Program-made: the position numbers and the translations under genes | Shown here: positions 8,093 to 17,427 of the stretch, piece after piece | How the letters are laid out: every line of letters begins with the position of its first letter | How positions within the stretch are numbered: position 1 is the stretch's first letter | The notes under the pieces: generated by a model | Told to the model about the DNA's origin: nothing | Seen by the model: only the letters and a program-made list of their open reading frames with translations | Databases searched by the model: none | Source: an uncultured Thermoguttaceae bacterium | GTDB lineage: Bacteria; Planctomycetota; Planctomycetia; Pirellulales; Thermoguttaceae | Direction: 5' to 3' | DNA length: 64,000 nt | Assembly (NCBI GenBank): GCA_937951625.1 | Contig: CALFBP010000025.1 | Location: 38,034-102,033, forward strand

Positions 8093-8782
8093 TTAAGTCG
8101 AGGCGAGGCGGCGCGCCATCTGCCTTACCAGCTCGCCGTCCAGGGGGCCCTCCCGGCCGTGCCGGCACACCGCCCCGCGCACAGCCACGTAGTCCGGCCC
8201 CAGCGCGGCGACCGGGCCGATGGTCTCGATCGACAACGACCCACCCAGAACAGCCAACATCCCCTCTTGTTGAATAGCACGGATCCACGCGGCAATCGAT
8301 TCCAAAGGCCAGTGATCCAATAGTGTTCCTCGACCTTTGGCACAGGTATCCACAAGCACCGCAGCGCAACTCAGTCGGGTAGCTTCTGCAAGCACCAAGG
8401 CTGGCTCGGGAGCATCCACAACTTCCCAGTCTGCGTAAATTACCGCGACGGGTCGTGTGGTAGAGGCAATATTATGGACAAACGTGGCCCATCGCTCGCG
8501 CCAGTCGGGCAGGCGGGCGCAGCCGGCCAAGCCGATCTTCGCAAAGGCCACGCCACAGGGAATGGAAATCCTTTTCTCCCCATTCAACTCGGGCAGCTCC
8601 CCCAGCGCCAAGCTTACGGGCACTTCGCTAGCGACGGCCGCAACGACCTCTTCGACGGATCGCGGGCTTGGAGCTCCGAGGGAGCCTTTGGCCGGGTCCT
8701 TGACATCAATCAGATCCGCGCCCGCTCGAAAGGCTGTCCCGGCTTCCTTTGCGTTGCGAACACTGACCAACAGGCGAGTCAT
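8093..8782 (-). CDS. mfnB: (5-formylfuran-3-yl)methyl phosphate synthase-like enzyme (MfnB/DUF556)
   Basis: TIM-barrel enzyme of the MfnB (DUF556) family, 229 residues, which in methanogens joins two glyceraldehyde-3-phosphate molecules in the first step to the furan of methanofuran. The signature DVKDPAKGSLGAP is at residues 26-38 and contains Lys28, the expected Schiff-base lysine. Lys82 (AKIGL) and Lys149 (TCAKGRG) match other conserved lysines of the family. A phosphate-binding GGSLS loop lies near residue 178. Planctomycetes and methylotrophs use H4MPT- and methanofuran-dependent C1 oxidation, so a role in that cofactor route is likely. The other genes of the pathway are not in this window. 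No strong ribosome binding site is seen. Confidence 0.85.
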   Translation of the reverse strand: MTRLLVSVRNAKEAGTAFRAGADLIDVKDPAKGSLGAPSPRSVEEVVAAVASEVPVSLALGELPELNGEKRISIPCGVAFAKIGLAGCARLPDWRERWATFVHNIASTTRPVAVIYADWEVVDAPEPALVLAEATRLSCAAVLVDTCAKGRGTLLDHWPLESIAAWIRAIQQEGMLAVLGGSLSIETIGPVAALGPDYVAVRGAVCRHGREGPLDGELVRQMARRLAST

Positions 8783-8874
8783 GGCGGAACGCGAAACGAA
8801 CGTACATCAATGAAAGGCGGCACTTTGCTACTCCCCTCACTGCCATGTGGAGAGGGAGCGTTGCAAAGCAAGTT

Positions 8875-11800
8875 TCAATGCCGGCGGCGGCTGGGAGCGC
8901 TTTTGAGGATCACATCCAAAGCCCTTTCCACCCGCTCGGCGTTGGCCTTCTTCAGCGGAATGATGCTTACGCTCCGCGAGGGGTCGCTGCCGGCGGCCCC
9001 GTCCAAGGTGTTGACCACGCGCTTGATCTCCTCGACCAGCGGGGCGGAGGCCATCACGACCAGCGAATTGGTGGTCGTTTCGACACTCAACGCCTCGAGC
9101 TGGTTGTGGAACATGTCGCGAAGGATCCGCTCCATCCGCGCGGCGTCGGTGTTCTTCACCGGGATGAGGTGCATGCGGTCCGCGGCGAGGGAGTCGGGCG
9201 GCTCGGGGGTGTCAAGGACCTTGATCAGCGCCTCGATGGCCGTGCGGTCGCTGCGGCTGGCGTACACCACGAGGGCGTTGAGCCGGTCGTCGGGCACGAA
9301 GACCACCGACCCACTCGTGCTCCGCCAACCGCCGGTCGTTCGCCGAAATACCTGTTGGAGCGTTTGGGCCACGGAACTGGCTTTCGCGTTTTCCAAGAGG
9401 TAGACGCTGTAGTTTTTCCCAACCGTCCCCCGCTGACGCGACAAGGCGCGCAGCAATTCCTCGAACTGGGCCAAAGCGGCAGGGTCGTCGGAGCGGATCG
9501 TCACGGAGCCATCGCCGGGGATGACGAGGATCGGCGCGTTGGGGCTCCCTTCCGCAGCCGTGGCTTTGCTTGGCCGCCAGCCTTGGTCGTCGGCGGGCGG
9601 GGTTTGAGGTGGCGGCGTTTTGGTTTCTTCAACGGGCGAAGAATCCTTTGGTCGTGCGGGGCTGGCACGCCATTGCGAATCCTCCGGCGGGAAGAGCACT
9701 TCGTTGCGCGGCGGCGCGTTGTTCGAAGGTTCAGGCCCTGCGGCCGGCTGAATCCGTTTTTCTCCCTTGCTGGCCGGGCTCGACCCGCGCCCCTGGATCG
9801 GAATCTCGTTGGCCGGTTTCAAGACGTGGATCGGGTTTTGCCGCATTTGCGGCCAGATTTTTTGGATTTCCTCGATGGCGGCCGAGAGGTCGCCGTCGAA
9901 CGAGATGGTCCGCGAGCGGCGGCCGTCGCCCTCGGAGAGCGTCCCCAGCCCACTCTCGCCTAGCTTGATGAGCAACTCGCGAATTTTCGCCATTTGCTCC
10001 TTGGTCGCGCGGACGAAGAGTTGTTGGCTCGTGGGGTCCACGTCAACGGAGGGACCGTGGTCCAGGTAGCCATAACCGTCGCCGAAGAGCCGTCCGATGG
10101 CCATTTCGGCGGTCCAGGGATCGACCACTTCCAGCGTAAAGATTTCCATGATCCGCTCTTCGCCCTCCATCTGTTCCACGACTTTTTGAATGGCGGCCTG
10201 ATGTTCGGGCCTGGCGATGGCGACGATCTGGTTGTTGCGGCGGTCGTAGGAAAGCTTCGCCTTGATGCCTTGCTTGGTCATCAACTCGTTGAGCACCCGG
10301 AGCACCGAGTCGCCCTGGGCCTCCTTGAGCGGATAGAGCTGGAGTCTGGCGGCGGAATCGGCCTTGGCCTCCTGTTCCAACTGATCGATCAGGTTCTTGA
10401 TGGTCTCGTGTTGGGCGGGCGAGGCCATGGCCACGATGGCGTCGTTCTGTTCGTCGAGCGTCAACTGGACGTCGCGGCGTGTGCGGAAGAGGCCTTGGAG
10501 CACGGTCAGCAAACTGGCCGGATCGGCATAGGTCACCCGATGCACTTGCAGACGTGGGGCCTGGCTTTTTTCGTCGCGCCGGTCCATTTCTTCGACGGTG
10601 GCCTTGATTTTGGCGTGGTCGTCCGCTGTAGCGGTGACCACCAGGCTGTGCGTCGCGCTGTCGAGGGCGATGTCCGCTCCGGGCACGAGCGACGTCAGCA
10701 CCGTCAAGGCGGCCTGCGCCTCGGCCCATTGAAAGCGGTACACTTGCGTCGTGCGCTCTCCGAGCTTCGATTCCGTGTCGAGCTTTTCGATCGTGGCTTT
10801 GATTTCCTTGTGTTGCTCGGGCCGGGCCCAGGCGATCAAAACGTGGGGTTCCGTGCCCGTGGAGAATCGAACCTCGGGAAAGGCCGTGGTCAGGAAAGGG
10901 ATGGCGACCCGGGCGGTCATCGCCTTGAGCGAATACACGGCCGCCTGGGCGGCCTTGTCGGGCGGGTCTTTTTTGCCGAGTTCGTCGATGGCCGCCTTGA
11001 TCTTTACTTGGTCGTCGGGTCGGGCCCAGGCGAGGATCTTTCCCGGCTCGCTGCCGGCCGAAAAGCGAGCGTCGGGAAACATCGACGCGAGCAAGGACAA
11101 GGCCCCGCTGACTCCCGTCGGCCCGGCGGATTCCATCGTGTAGGCCACCAACCGGAAGGCCCGTTCCGGCGGGTCCTCCTGTGACAACTGCTCCACGGCG
11201 CTTTTGATGGCCTCGTGATCGGAGGGCCGGGCCCAAACCACGAGTTTTTCCGGGTCTGCCCCGATGGAAAACAGGGCGTCGGGAAACATCGACCGAAGAG
11301 CCGCCAGCGTGTAGTACGACGCGCTGGAATAGGCGGATTTGAAGGGATAGACCACTATCTTGCGTGCGGTTTCGGGGGGATCCTTTTTGGACAGTTCGCC
11401 CACGGCCGCGGCGATCTTTTTTTGATCGTCGGGTCGGGCCCAGGCCACGATCTTGTTCGGCTCTGTGCCTGCGGCAAATCTCGCCTCGGGGAACATCGTG
11501 GTCAGGATCGAGATTGCCCCGCTCAGCCCGTAGGGACCCGACCCCTCCACGGTATAAACGACCATTTGCCGGGCCTTTTCGGGCGGTTCCTTGGCGGAAA
11601 GCTCCTTCACGGCGGCGGCGATCCGCTCATGATCCGTGGGTCGGGCGAAGACCACCAACTTGTCCGGTTCGCTGCCGTAGGTGAATTTTGCGTCGGGAAA
11701 CATGGAGGTGAGGATGTTGATGGCCCCACTCATTCCCGCCGGCCCGGTCGTCTCCAAGGTATAAACCACCAATTTGCGGGCGTTCTCCGGCGGATCTTCG

Positions 11801-14800
11801 GCGGAGAGCTGGTCGATGGTCGATTTGATGGCATCGTGTTCATCAGGGCGAGCCCAGACGACGAGCTGATCCGGTTCCCTCCCGGCGGTAAATTGGGCGT
11901 CGGGAAACATCGACCGCAATACCAGCATCGTGTAGTAGGGCGCGCCGGGCGTGGCCGAGTGGACGCGGTATACGACAATCTTCCGAGCCTTTTCCGGTGG
12001 TTCCTTTTTAGAGAGTTCGGCCACGGCCGCGGCGATCTTTTTTTGATCGTCGGGTCGGGCCCAGGCCACGATCTTGTTCGGCTCCGTGCCGACGGCGAAC
12101 TTGGCCTCGGGAAACATGGTGGTCAACACCGACATCGCCCCACTCACCCCGGACGTGCCCGTGGTCTCGATCGTGTACACCACCATTTGGTGCGCTTTTT
12201 CGGGGTCCTCGCTTGCGATTTGGTCGATCGTGCTTTTGATCTGATCGTGCTCGGCGGGACGGGCCCAAACCACGAGCTGATCGTTTTCCGTGCCGATGGA
12301 GAACTGGGCCTCGGGAAACATGCTCTTCAAGAGCGAGAGGGTGTAGTACGACGCGCTGGGGTTTGCCGCCCGAATCTTGTAAACCACCACCCTACGGGCC
12401 TTCTCTGGCGGTTCCTTTTTGGCCAGTTCGTCGAGGACGGCTTGGACCCGTTCATGGTCGGCCGGCCTCGCCCAAACGAGGATTTTCTGCGGATCGGGGC
12501 CGGGATTGACTCTGGCCTCGGGAAACATGAGCGACAGCGCCGAGATTACCCCGCTCAGTCCCGCCGCGCCGGTCGATTCCACCGTGTAGATGGCCATTTT
12601 GCGGGCCTTGTCCGGGGTCTCGGGCGTGGAGAGCGTGTTGAGGGCCTCGCGGATCTCGGCCTCTTGAGCCGGCGAAACCCAGGCCACCAATTGATCAGGT
12701 TCGGGGCCGACAGCAAAGAGCACCTCTGGGAACATCGTGCGGAGCACCGACAATACACTGGACACGCCCCCCGGGCCTTGCTTCTCCAGCGTGAAAACCG
12801 AAAGCCGATGGGCGCTTTCGGGCGGCTCCTTCTTCGACATCTCGTCGATCATGTTTTTGATCGCGGGATGGTCGGAAGGTCGTGCCCAAACAAATATCCG
12901 GTTCGGGTCCGCCCCGTAGCCGATGCTTGCGTCGGGAAAGGCAGAGCGCAAGATGGTCAACATGCCACGGCCCGACATCGGACTGGTGCGATCCACGGTG
13001 TAGATCACCAGCTTGTGGGCCGTTTCCGGCGGTTCCTTCTTGGATAATTCCTCGATCGCCTTGCGGATCGGCTCCTGGTCGGCCGCCCGGGCCCAGACCA
13101 CCAGTTTCGTCGCGTCCGCTCCAGCGGCGAAGGTCGCCTCCGGAAAGATTTGCCGCAAGGTCGGAATCAGCGCGGCGGCGCCATTGGGGCCAAGCGTAGG
13201 AAGGCTGTGGACCACCATTTCCGGCCGAGCGCCCGTCGCCTGATGTTGCGACATTTGCTCGATCGCCGTCCGAATCAACTCGTGGTCTTTCTTCACCGCC
13301 GTGGCCACGAGGCTATTGGTCTTCGCCTCGACGACGATCTGGGCCTTCGGCACCAGGGTCCTCAACACGGTGGCCAGCGCGGTGGGGTCGCCTCGCTCCA
13401 CCGGATACACCTGGAGGGTCTCTTTGTGCTCCGCGTCCGGCTCGACCCTCAGTTCCTTCAGCGTGCGGGCGATGATCTCATGTTCCGTAGGCCTCGCCCA
13501 AGCAAGGATCGCCCCCGACTTCGGTTCGGTAACCAGCTTGACCTCGGGCAATTGCTCCTGGAGCACCCGGATCGCCGTGGCCGGGTCGATGTCCGGCACC
13601 GGATAGACCATCAGTTTGTCCTGACCTTCGGCCGCCGTGCCGGTGTCGATCTTCTCCAACGCCGCCTTGATGGCTTCCTGATCGGCCGGTAAGGACCAGA
13701 CGATCAGCCGCCGAGTCCGCGTATCGAGCACAAACTGGGCGTTGGGGAAAAGCGTTTTCATCACGGTGAGGACGTTTTGCGGGTCCGCCGATTTGATCGC
13801 ATAGGCCACCAACTGATATTTCTCCGCGGCGGGGACCTCGAGCTTAAGCTGTTCGAGAATCTCGGAAATCACCGCATGTTGCGAGGGTTTGGCCCACACC
13901 GCCAAATGGTCGGAGTCGCTCTCCGAAACGAGTTGCATGCCCGGCAACTCCGCCGCAAGCGAGGCGGCCACCGCTTGAAACCGCTTTTTCTGCACCGGCG
14001 TGACCGGGTAGGTCACTAGTTTGCTCCGCTCATCGAGGATCGCTACGGTTTGAATCTGCTCGATGGCCCCCTTGATGACTGCATGGTCGGCCGGCGTGGC
14101 GACCACGGTGAGCCGCTTCCCACCGGGCTCCAACGTGATCTGGGCCTTGGGCGCCAACCCCTGCAACACGGTGACGATCGTGGGCGGCTGGGGCTGAGCC
14201 AGGGGGTAGAAGCGCAATTGCGGATCATCCGGGGCAGGCTTGTCCGGCTGGAGTTGCTCCAGCACCGTGCGGATGGTGGCGTGGTCGGCCGAGACCGCCA
14301 CGGCGATCAAGGTCTTGGTTTGCGGATCGACGGAGACCTTGGCGTCGGGCACCAGGGTCTGTAACAGCGGCACGAGCGTCGTCGGATCGGCCTTGGTGAG
14401 CCGGTAGATTTCCAAACGTGGCGCGCTTTCCGGCGCGGCGCCCCGCACCATTTTCTCCAGCGCTGCCTTGAGGGCGTCGTGATCCGCGCTGGTGCCCCAG
14501 GCCACGATCCGGCCCGCCTTCGCGTCGGCCACGAGCTTGGCGTTGGGCACGAGGGTTTGAAGTTGGATGACGAGCGTGGTCGGGTCAGCGCCGTGGACGG
14601 GATAGACCTCGAATCGTGGAAGCTGGTTGGCGGGGACTTGAGCTTGAATCTGGTCCAACGTCTTTTTCACGGCCTCATGCTCGGCCGGAGTGGCTGTTAC
14701 CAAGAGCCGCTGGGTTTTCGGGTCGTGCGTGATCGAAAGGGCTGGAAAGGCGCTGCGAAGCGCTTCCGTGACGCTTGCCGGGTCGACCGTGGTGATCGGG

Positions 14801-17427
14801 TACAGACGCAGCTCGGCGGCCGCGGCGCCCGGTTTTTCTGCTTGGAACTGCCGCACCACGCCGCGGATGGTCTGTTGGTCGGCGGGAATGGCGACCACGA
14901 TCAGGGTCTTCGTGGCCGCATCTACCGAAACCTTGGCGTCCGGCGCTATGCTTTGCAGCAACGGCACCAGCGTGGCGGGATCGACCCGGGTCAATCGGTA
15001 GGTCTCGACCTGCGGCGTGTTCTCGATCGACGTGCCACGCCCGAGCTTGTCCAGGGCCGCGCGGATCGCGTCGTGCTCGGCAGGAGTGGCCCAAACGACC
15101 AACTGCCCCCGCTTCGCATCGGTGGTGAACTTGGCGTTCGGCACGAGCATCTGCAAGTTGGCCGTCAGCGCCGTAGGCTCCGATCCATGGAGGGGATAAC
15201 TCTCGAAACGGGGCATCTGGTCGGAAGGCACTTGAGCCTGGAGTTGTTCGATGGCCTTTTTGACCGCTTCCTGTTCCGCGGGCGGGGCCCAGACCAACAG
15301 CCGGTTGGTCTTCGACTCTAAGATGATCTCCAGCTTGGGAAACATGCCCTTGAGCATGGTGGTCGCGCTGGTCGGATCAGCCACCGTCAGCGGATAAGCG
15401 GCGAGGACGGATTCGGCCGGGGCACTCTTTTCAAACTGTTCCACCGCCTTCTTCACCGCCTCCTGTTCGTTGGCCGGGGCCACTACCGCCAAACGCTTGT
15501 TGGCCAAATCGACACTCACCTTGGCCTTGGGCACGAGACCTTCGATCAACGTCGCCAACTCGGTGGTCGGCGGGTGGCTGAGCGGGTAGAAGCGAAGCTC
15601 GGGCGTCTCCGGTCCTGGCTTGTCAGACTGAAGCTGCTCCAGGATCGACTTGATGGCCTTCTGGTCCGCCGCCGAGGCGATCGCCACGATGCTGTTGGTC
15701 GAGGCGTCGAGGGCCAAGCGGGCGGTGGGCACGACCGCTTCGAGCATGGCGAGGGTGGTTTTCGGGTCGGCCTTGGTCAATCGATAGACCTCGAATTGCC
15801 GGGCCTGCTCGGGGGTCTCGGCCATGCCCAGGGTTTGGAGCGACTGCTTGAGCAATTCGTGCTCGGCGCCCGTCGCCCAGGCGACCAACTTGCTCGTCTT
15901 CGTGTCCAGCGTGAGCTTGGCGTTGGGCACGATCGCCTCTAGCCCCTTGAGGACCTCGGCGGCACGGGTGGGATCCACCGGATACAGCTCCAAACGCGAT
16001 TGCTTCTCCGGCGGCTGGCCGGTCTTCATCATCTCGTCGAGGATCGCCTTGACCGCCGCCTGCACCGAGGCCCCAGCATGAACGCTGAGCTGGTCCGTTT
16101 TCGGGTCCAGCACGAAGCTGTGGTTCGGGTAAAGGGTTTTCATCACCGTAAGCACGGTCGGCGGATCCACGCCCTTCAGCGGATAGATGGCGAACACCGG
16201 CGGCTCTGACGTGGGGGGCTGCGGCGCGGGGGTGGCGGGCGGCGAGATTGCCTGGATCATGGCCCGAATGGCCCGCATGTTGCCCGCCGCGTCCGTCACC
16301 AACACTTGGCCCGTCGAAGGCAACGGCACGACCTTGCCCAGCGGACTCAAAAGCGGCTTGATTTCCTCAACTACCGTGGCAGCCGGCCGCTTGTCCAACG
16401 GAAAGGCTACCCGAACCAGCTCGAACTTACCCCGGTAATCCAGTTCCTCCAGACTCACTTGCGGAACGATGTTCTCGGGGATGCCGTCCTCGACGTTGAC
16501 GCACACCAACATGCGGTCGCGGCGGATCAGCGTAAACCCCTTGGTCAACAGCACGCTGTTGAGCAAGTCGATGGCCTCCGTGGGCGTGTATTCCCGATCG
16601 TCCACATAGTTCAACGTGCCGGGCGGGGGAGCATCAAGCACGAGCGAGAGCCCCGCCTGACGAGCCACTTCCTCCAAAACGTCCACCCAACGTTGAAAGC
16701 GGAACTTGAATCGCAAGAGCGGCTCGGGCGGTGTCTGCGCGAATTGCAGCCGCTGCTCCTCCGTCAGCACTTCCGCCAGCTTTTTTTCGTTTTCCTCGAT
16801 CACTTTCGCGCGATCGGCCTCGGCAGCTTTGGAAAGCTCCTCCCGCCGCTGAGCCAATAGCGCGGCGATCTTCGCCCGTTGCTCTTCGCTGAGCTTCAGA
16901 CGGTCGGCCATCGCCGGTCGGGCCAAGAGGGTGTAGCTCGCCGGCGGCTTGGCAACCTCAGGCGGTTTGGGTCCTGCGGGTTTGGCTTCCGCAGCCTGAG
17001 ACGCTGCCGGTTTCGCTTCAGGGGGTGGAGCGTCCGAGGGTTTGGCTTCCGCGGGTTTCGCCTCTGATGGTTTGGCTTCCGCGGGTTTCGCCTCGGAAGG
17101 CGGGGGCGCTGCCGGTTTGGACTCCGGCGGTTTCGCCTCGGGTAACGGTGGGGTAGCAGGCTTTGCCTCGGGCGGTTTGGGGTCTGCCGGTTTCGGTTCC
17201 GCGGGAGGAGGTTCTGCCGGTTTCGGTTCCGATGGTGTTGGCTTTGGCGATGCAGGTTCTGCTTTGGCCTCCGGGGCTGGTGCAGGCGGCGCTGCGGAAT
17301 CGCCTGATTCGGCTCCGCTTGTGACGCCGAACAAACCCGCCAAAACTACCATCGCTCCCACGATGGCTATCCAGGGGCCGACCAAATCGAGCCGCTTTTC
17401 CTCTCGGAGTGTGTTTGTCAGCTTCAT
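8875..17427 (-). CDS. Giant secretin N-domain repeat protein (2850 aa)
   Basis: Single uninterrupted frame of 2850 residues. Residues ~17-37 form a membrane segment or signal anchor. Residues 46-165 are a Pro/Ala/Lys/Glu stalk built on PAEAKP-type units. Residues 177-230 are a helical segment with two LTxxQ-like marks (LSEEQ, LTEEQ). Residues ~236-310 resemble a secretin N0 domain and ~335-395 a secretin N1 domain. From ~410 to ~2490 about 31 further N1-like units of 64-69 residues follow (pattern: Y-P-L, dP, lxxlfPxA, D, lvvwA-P-eh, ik-iieql). A low-complexity linker and two and a half more units end at SAPSRRRH. No secretin channel domain follows. Secretin N1 domains stack into periplasmic rings, so a long periplasmic scaffold or adhesive rod is inferred. 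GAGGAG precedes the ATG. Confidence 0.85.
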   Translation of the reverse strand: MKLTNTLREEKRLDLVGPWIAIVGAMVVLAGLFGVTSGAESGDSAAPPAPAPEAKAEPASPKPTPSEPKPAEPPPAEPKPADPKPPEAKPATPPLPEAKPPESKPAAPPPSEAKPAEAKPSEAKPAEAKPSDAPPPEAKPAASQAAEAKPAGPKPPEVAKPPASYTLLARPAMADRLKLSEEQRAKIAALLAQRREELSKAAEADRAKVIEENEKKLAEVLTEEQRLQFAQTPPEPLLRFKFRFQRWVDVLEEVARQAGLSLVLDAPPPGTLNYVDDREYTPTEAIDLLNSVLLTKGFTLIRRDRMLVCVNVEDGIPENIVPQVSLEELDYRGKFELVRVAFPLDKRPAATVVEEIKPLLSPLGKVVPLPSTGQVLVTDAAGNMRAIRAMIQAISPPATPAPQPPTSEPPVFAIYPLKGVDPPTVLTVMKTLYPNHSFVLDPKTDQLSVHAGASVQAAVKAILDEMMKTGQPPEKQSRLELYPVDPTRAAEVLKGLEAIVPNAKLTLDTKTSKLVAWATGAEHELLKQSLQTLGMAETPEQARQFEVYRLTKADPKTTLAMLEAVVPTARLALDASTNSIVAIASAADQKAIKSILEQLQSDKPGPETPELRFYPLSHPPTTELATLIEGLVPKAKVSVDLANKRLAVVAPANEQEAVKKAVEQFEKSAPAESVLAAYPLTVADPTSATTMLKGMFPKLEIILESKTNRLLVWAPPAEQEAVKKAIEQLQAQVPSDQMPRFESYPLHGSEPTALTANLQMLVPNAKFTTDAKRGQLVVWATPAEHDAIRAALDKLGRGTSIENTPQVETYRLTRVDPATLVPLLQSIAPDAKVSVDAATKTLIVVAIPADQQTIRGVVRQFQAEKPGAAAAELRLYPITTVDPASVTEALRSAFPALSITHDPKTQRLLVTATPAEHEAVKKTLDQIQAQVPANQLPRFEVYPVHGADPTTLVIQLQTLVPNAKLVADAKAGRIVAWGTSADHDALKAALEKMVRGAAPESAPRLEIYRLTKADPTTLVPLLQTLVPDAKVSVDPQTKTLIAVAVSADHATIRTVLEQLQPDKPAPDDPQLRFYPLAQPQPPTIVTVLQGLAPKAQITLEPGGKRLTVVATPADHAVIKGAIEQIQTVAILDERSKLVTYPVTPVQKKRFQAVAASLAAELPGMQLVSESDSDHLAVWAKPSQHAVISEILEQLKLEVPAAEKYQLVAYAIKSADPQNVLTVMKTLFPNAQFVLDTRTRRLIVWSLPADQEAIKAALEKIDTGTAAEGQDKLMVYPVPDIDPATAIRVLQEQLPEVKLVTEPKSGAILAWARPTEHEIIARTLKELRVEPDAEHKETLQVYPVERGDPTALATVLRTLVPKAQIVVEAKTNSLVATAVKKDHELIRTAIEQMSQHQATGARPEMVVHSLPTLGPNGAAALIPTLRQIFPEATFAAGADATKLVVWARAADQEPIRKAIEELSKKEPPETAHKLVIYTVDRTSPMSGRGMLTILRSAFPDASIGYGADPNRIFVWARPSDHPAIKNMIDEMSKKEPPESAHRLSVFTLEKQGPGGVSSVLSVLRTMFPEVLFAVGPEPDQLVAWVSPAQEAEIREALNTLSTPETPDKARKMAIYTVESTGAAGLSGVISALSLMFPEARVNPGPDPQKILVWARPADHERVQAVLDELAKKEPPEKARRVVVYKIRAANPSASYYTLSLLKSMFPEAQFSIGTENDQLVVWARPAEHDQIKSTIDQIASEDPEKAHQMVVYTIETTGTSGVSGAMSVLTTMFPEAKFAVGTEPNKIVAWARPDDQKKIAAAVAELSKKEPPEKARKIVVYRVHSATPGAPYYTMLVLRSMFPDAQFTAGREPDQLVVWARPDEHDAIKSTIDQLSAEDPPENARKLVVYTLETTGPAGMSGAINILTSMFPDAKFTYGSEPDKLVVFARPTDHERIAAAVKELSAKEPPEKARQMVVYTVEGSGPYGLSGAISILTTMFPEARFAAGTEPNKIVAWARPDDQKKIAAAVGELSKKDPPETARKIVVYPFKSAYSSASYYTLAALRSMFPDALFSIGADPEKLVVWARPSDHEAIKSAVEQLSQEDPPERAFRLVAYTMESAGPTGVSGALSLLASMFPDARFSAGSEPGKILAWARPDDQVKIKAAIDELGKKDPPDKAAQAAVYSLKAMTARVAIPFLTTAFPEVRFSTGTEPHVLIAWARPEQHKEIKATIEKLDTESKLGERTTQVYRFQWAEAQAALTVLTSLVPGADIALDSATHSLVVTATADDHAKIKATVEEMDRRDEKSQAPRLQVHRVTYADPASLLTVLQGLFRTRRDVQLTLDEQNDAIVAMASPAQHETIKNLIDQLEQEAKADSAARLQLYPLKEAQGDSVLRVLNELMTKQGIKAKLSYDRRNNQIVAIARPEHQAAIQKVVEQMEGEERIMEIFTLEVVDPWTAEMAIGRLFGDGYGYLDHGPSVDVDPTSQQLFVRATKEQMAKIRELLIKLGESGLGTLSEGDGRRSRTISFDGDLSAAIEEIQKIWPQMRQNPIHVLKPANEIPIQGRGSSPASKGEKRIQPAAGPEPSNNAPPRNEVLFPPEDSQWRASPARPKDSSPVEETKTPPPQTPPADDQGWRPSKATAAEGSPNAPILVIPGDGSVTIRSDDPAALAQFEELLRALSRQRGTVGKNYSVYLLENAKASSVAQTLQQVFRRTTGGWRSTSGSVVFVPDDRLNALVVYASRSDRTAIEALIKVLDTPEPPDSLAADRMHLIPVKNTDAARMERILRDMFHNQLEALSVETTTNSLVVMASAPLVEEIKRVVNTLDGAAGSDPSRSVSIIPLKKANAERVERALDVILKSAPSRRRH
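9955..16200 (-). repeat. Tandem array of about 31 secretin N1-like repeats inside the giant protein
   Basis: I aligned the units by eye from the first one after the N0/N1 head to the last before the linker. Units are 64-69 residues long. Three classes recur in order in the N-terminal half: PRFExYP, PxxExYRLTKADP and xELRFYPL. Two classes recur in the C-terminal half. The boundaries given are approximate, within about 15 bases. Confidence 0.75.
10952..13230 (-). repeat. Sub-array of eleven near-uniform 207-bp units
   Basis: Eleven consecutive units of about 69 codons with linkers of the type KKEPPEKAR. Type a units contain TGxxGxSGAxSxL and type b units SASYYTLxxLRSMFP; they run roughly a-b, a-b, a, a-b, a towards the C-terminus. 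DNA at 11401-11463 and 12022-12084 is identical for 63 bases with a shift of 621 bases, exactly three units, which shows recent duplication or gene conversion. Confidence 0.75.
17039..17094 (-). repeat. Direct repeat in the proline-rich stalk coding region
   Basis: Two identical 26-base copies start at 17039 and 17069 (period 30 bases), encoding SEAKPAEAKP units of the stalk. Weaker copies continue on both sides through the Pro-rich segment. Confidence 0.7.

Noticed and set aside
11215-13047. 610-codon plus-strand frame opposite the repeat array
   Set aside because: It repeats only because the real gene on the other strand repeats with a period divisible by three. The protein shows no known fold and no start signal.
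8875-17427. The tandem DNA repeats as a CRISPR array
   Set aside because: The repeat period is about 200 bases, units are all coding and diverged, and no short repeats with unique spacers exist here or elsewhere in the window.
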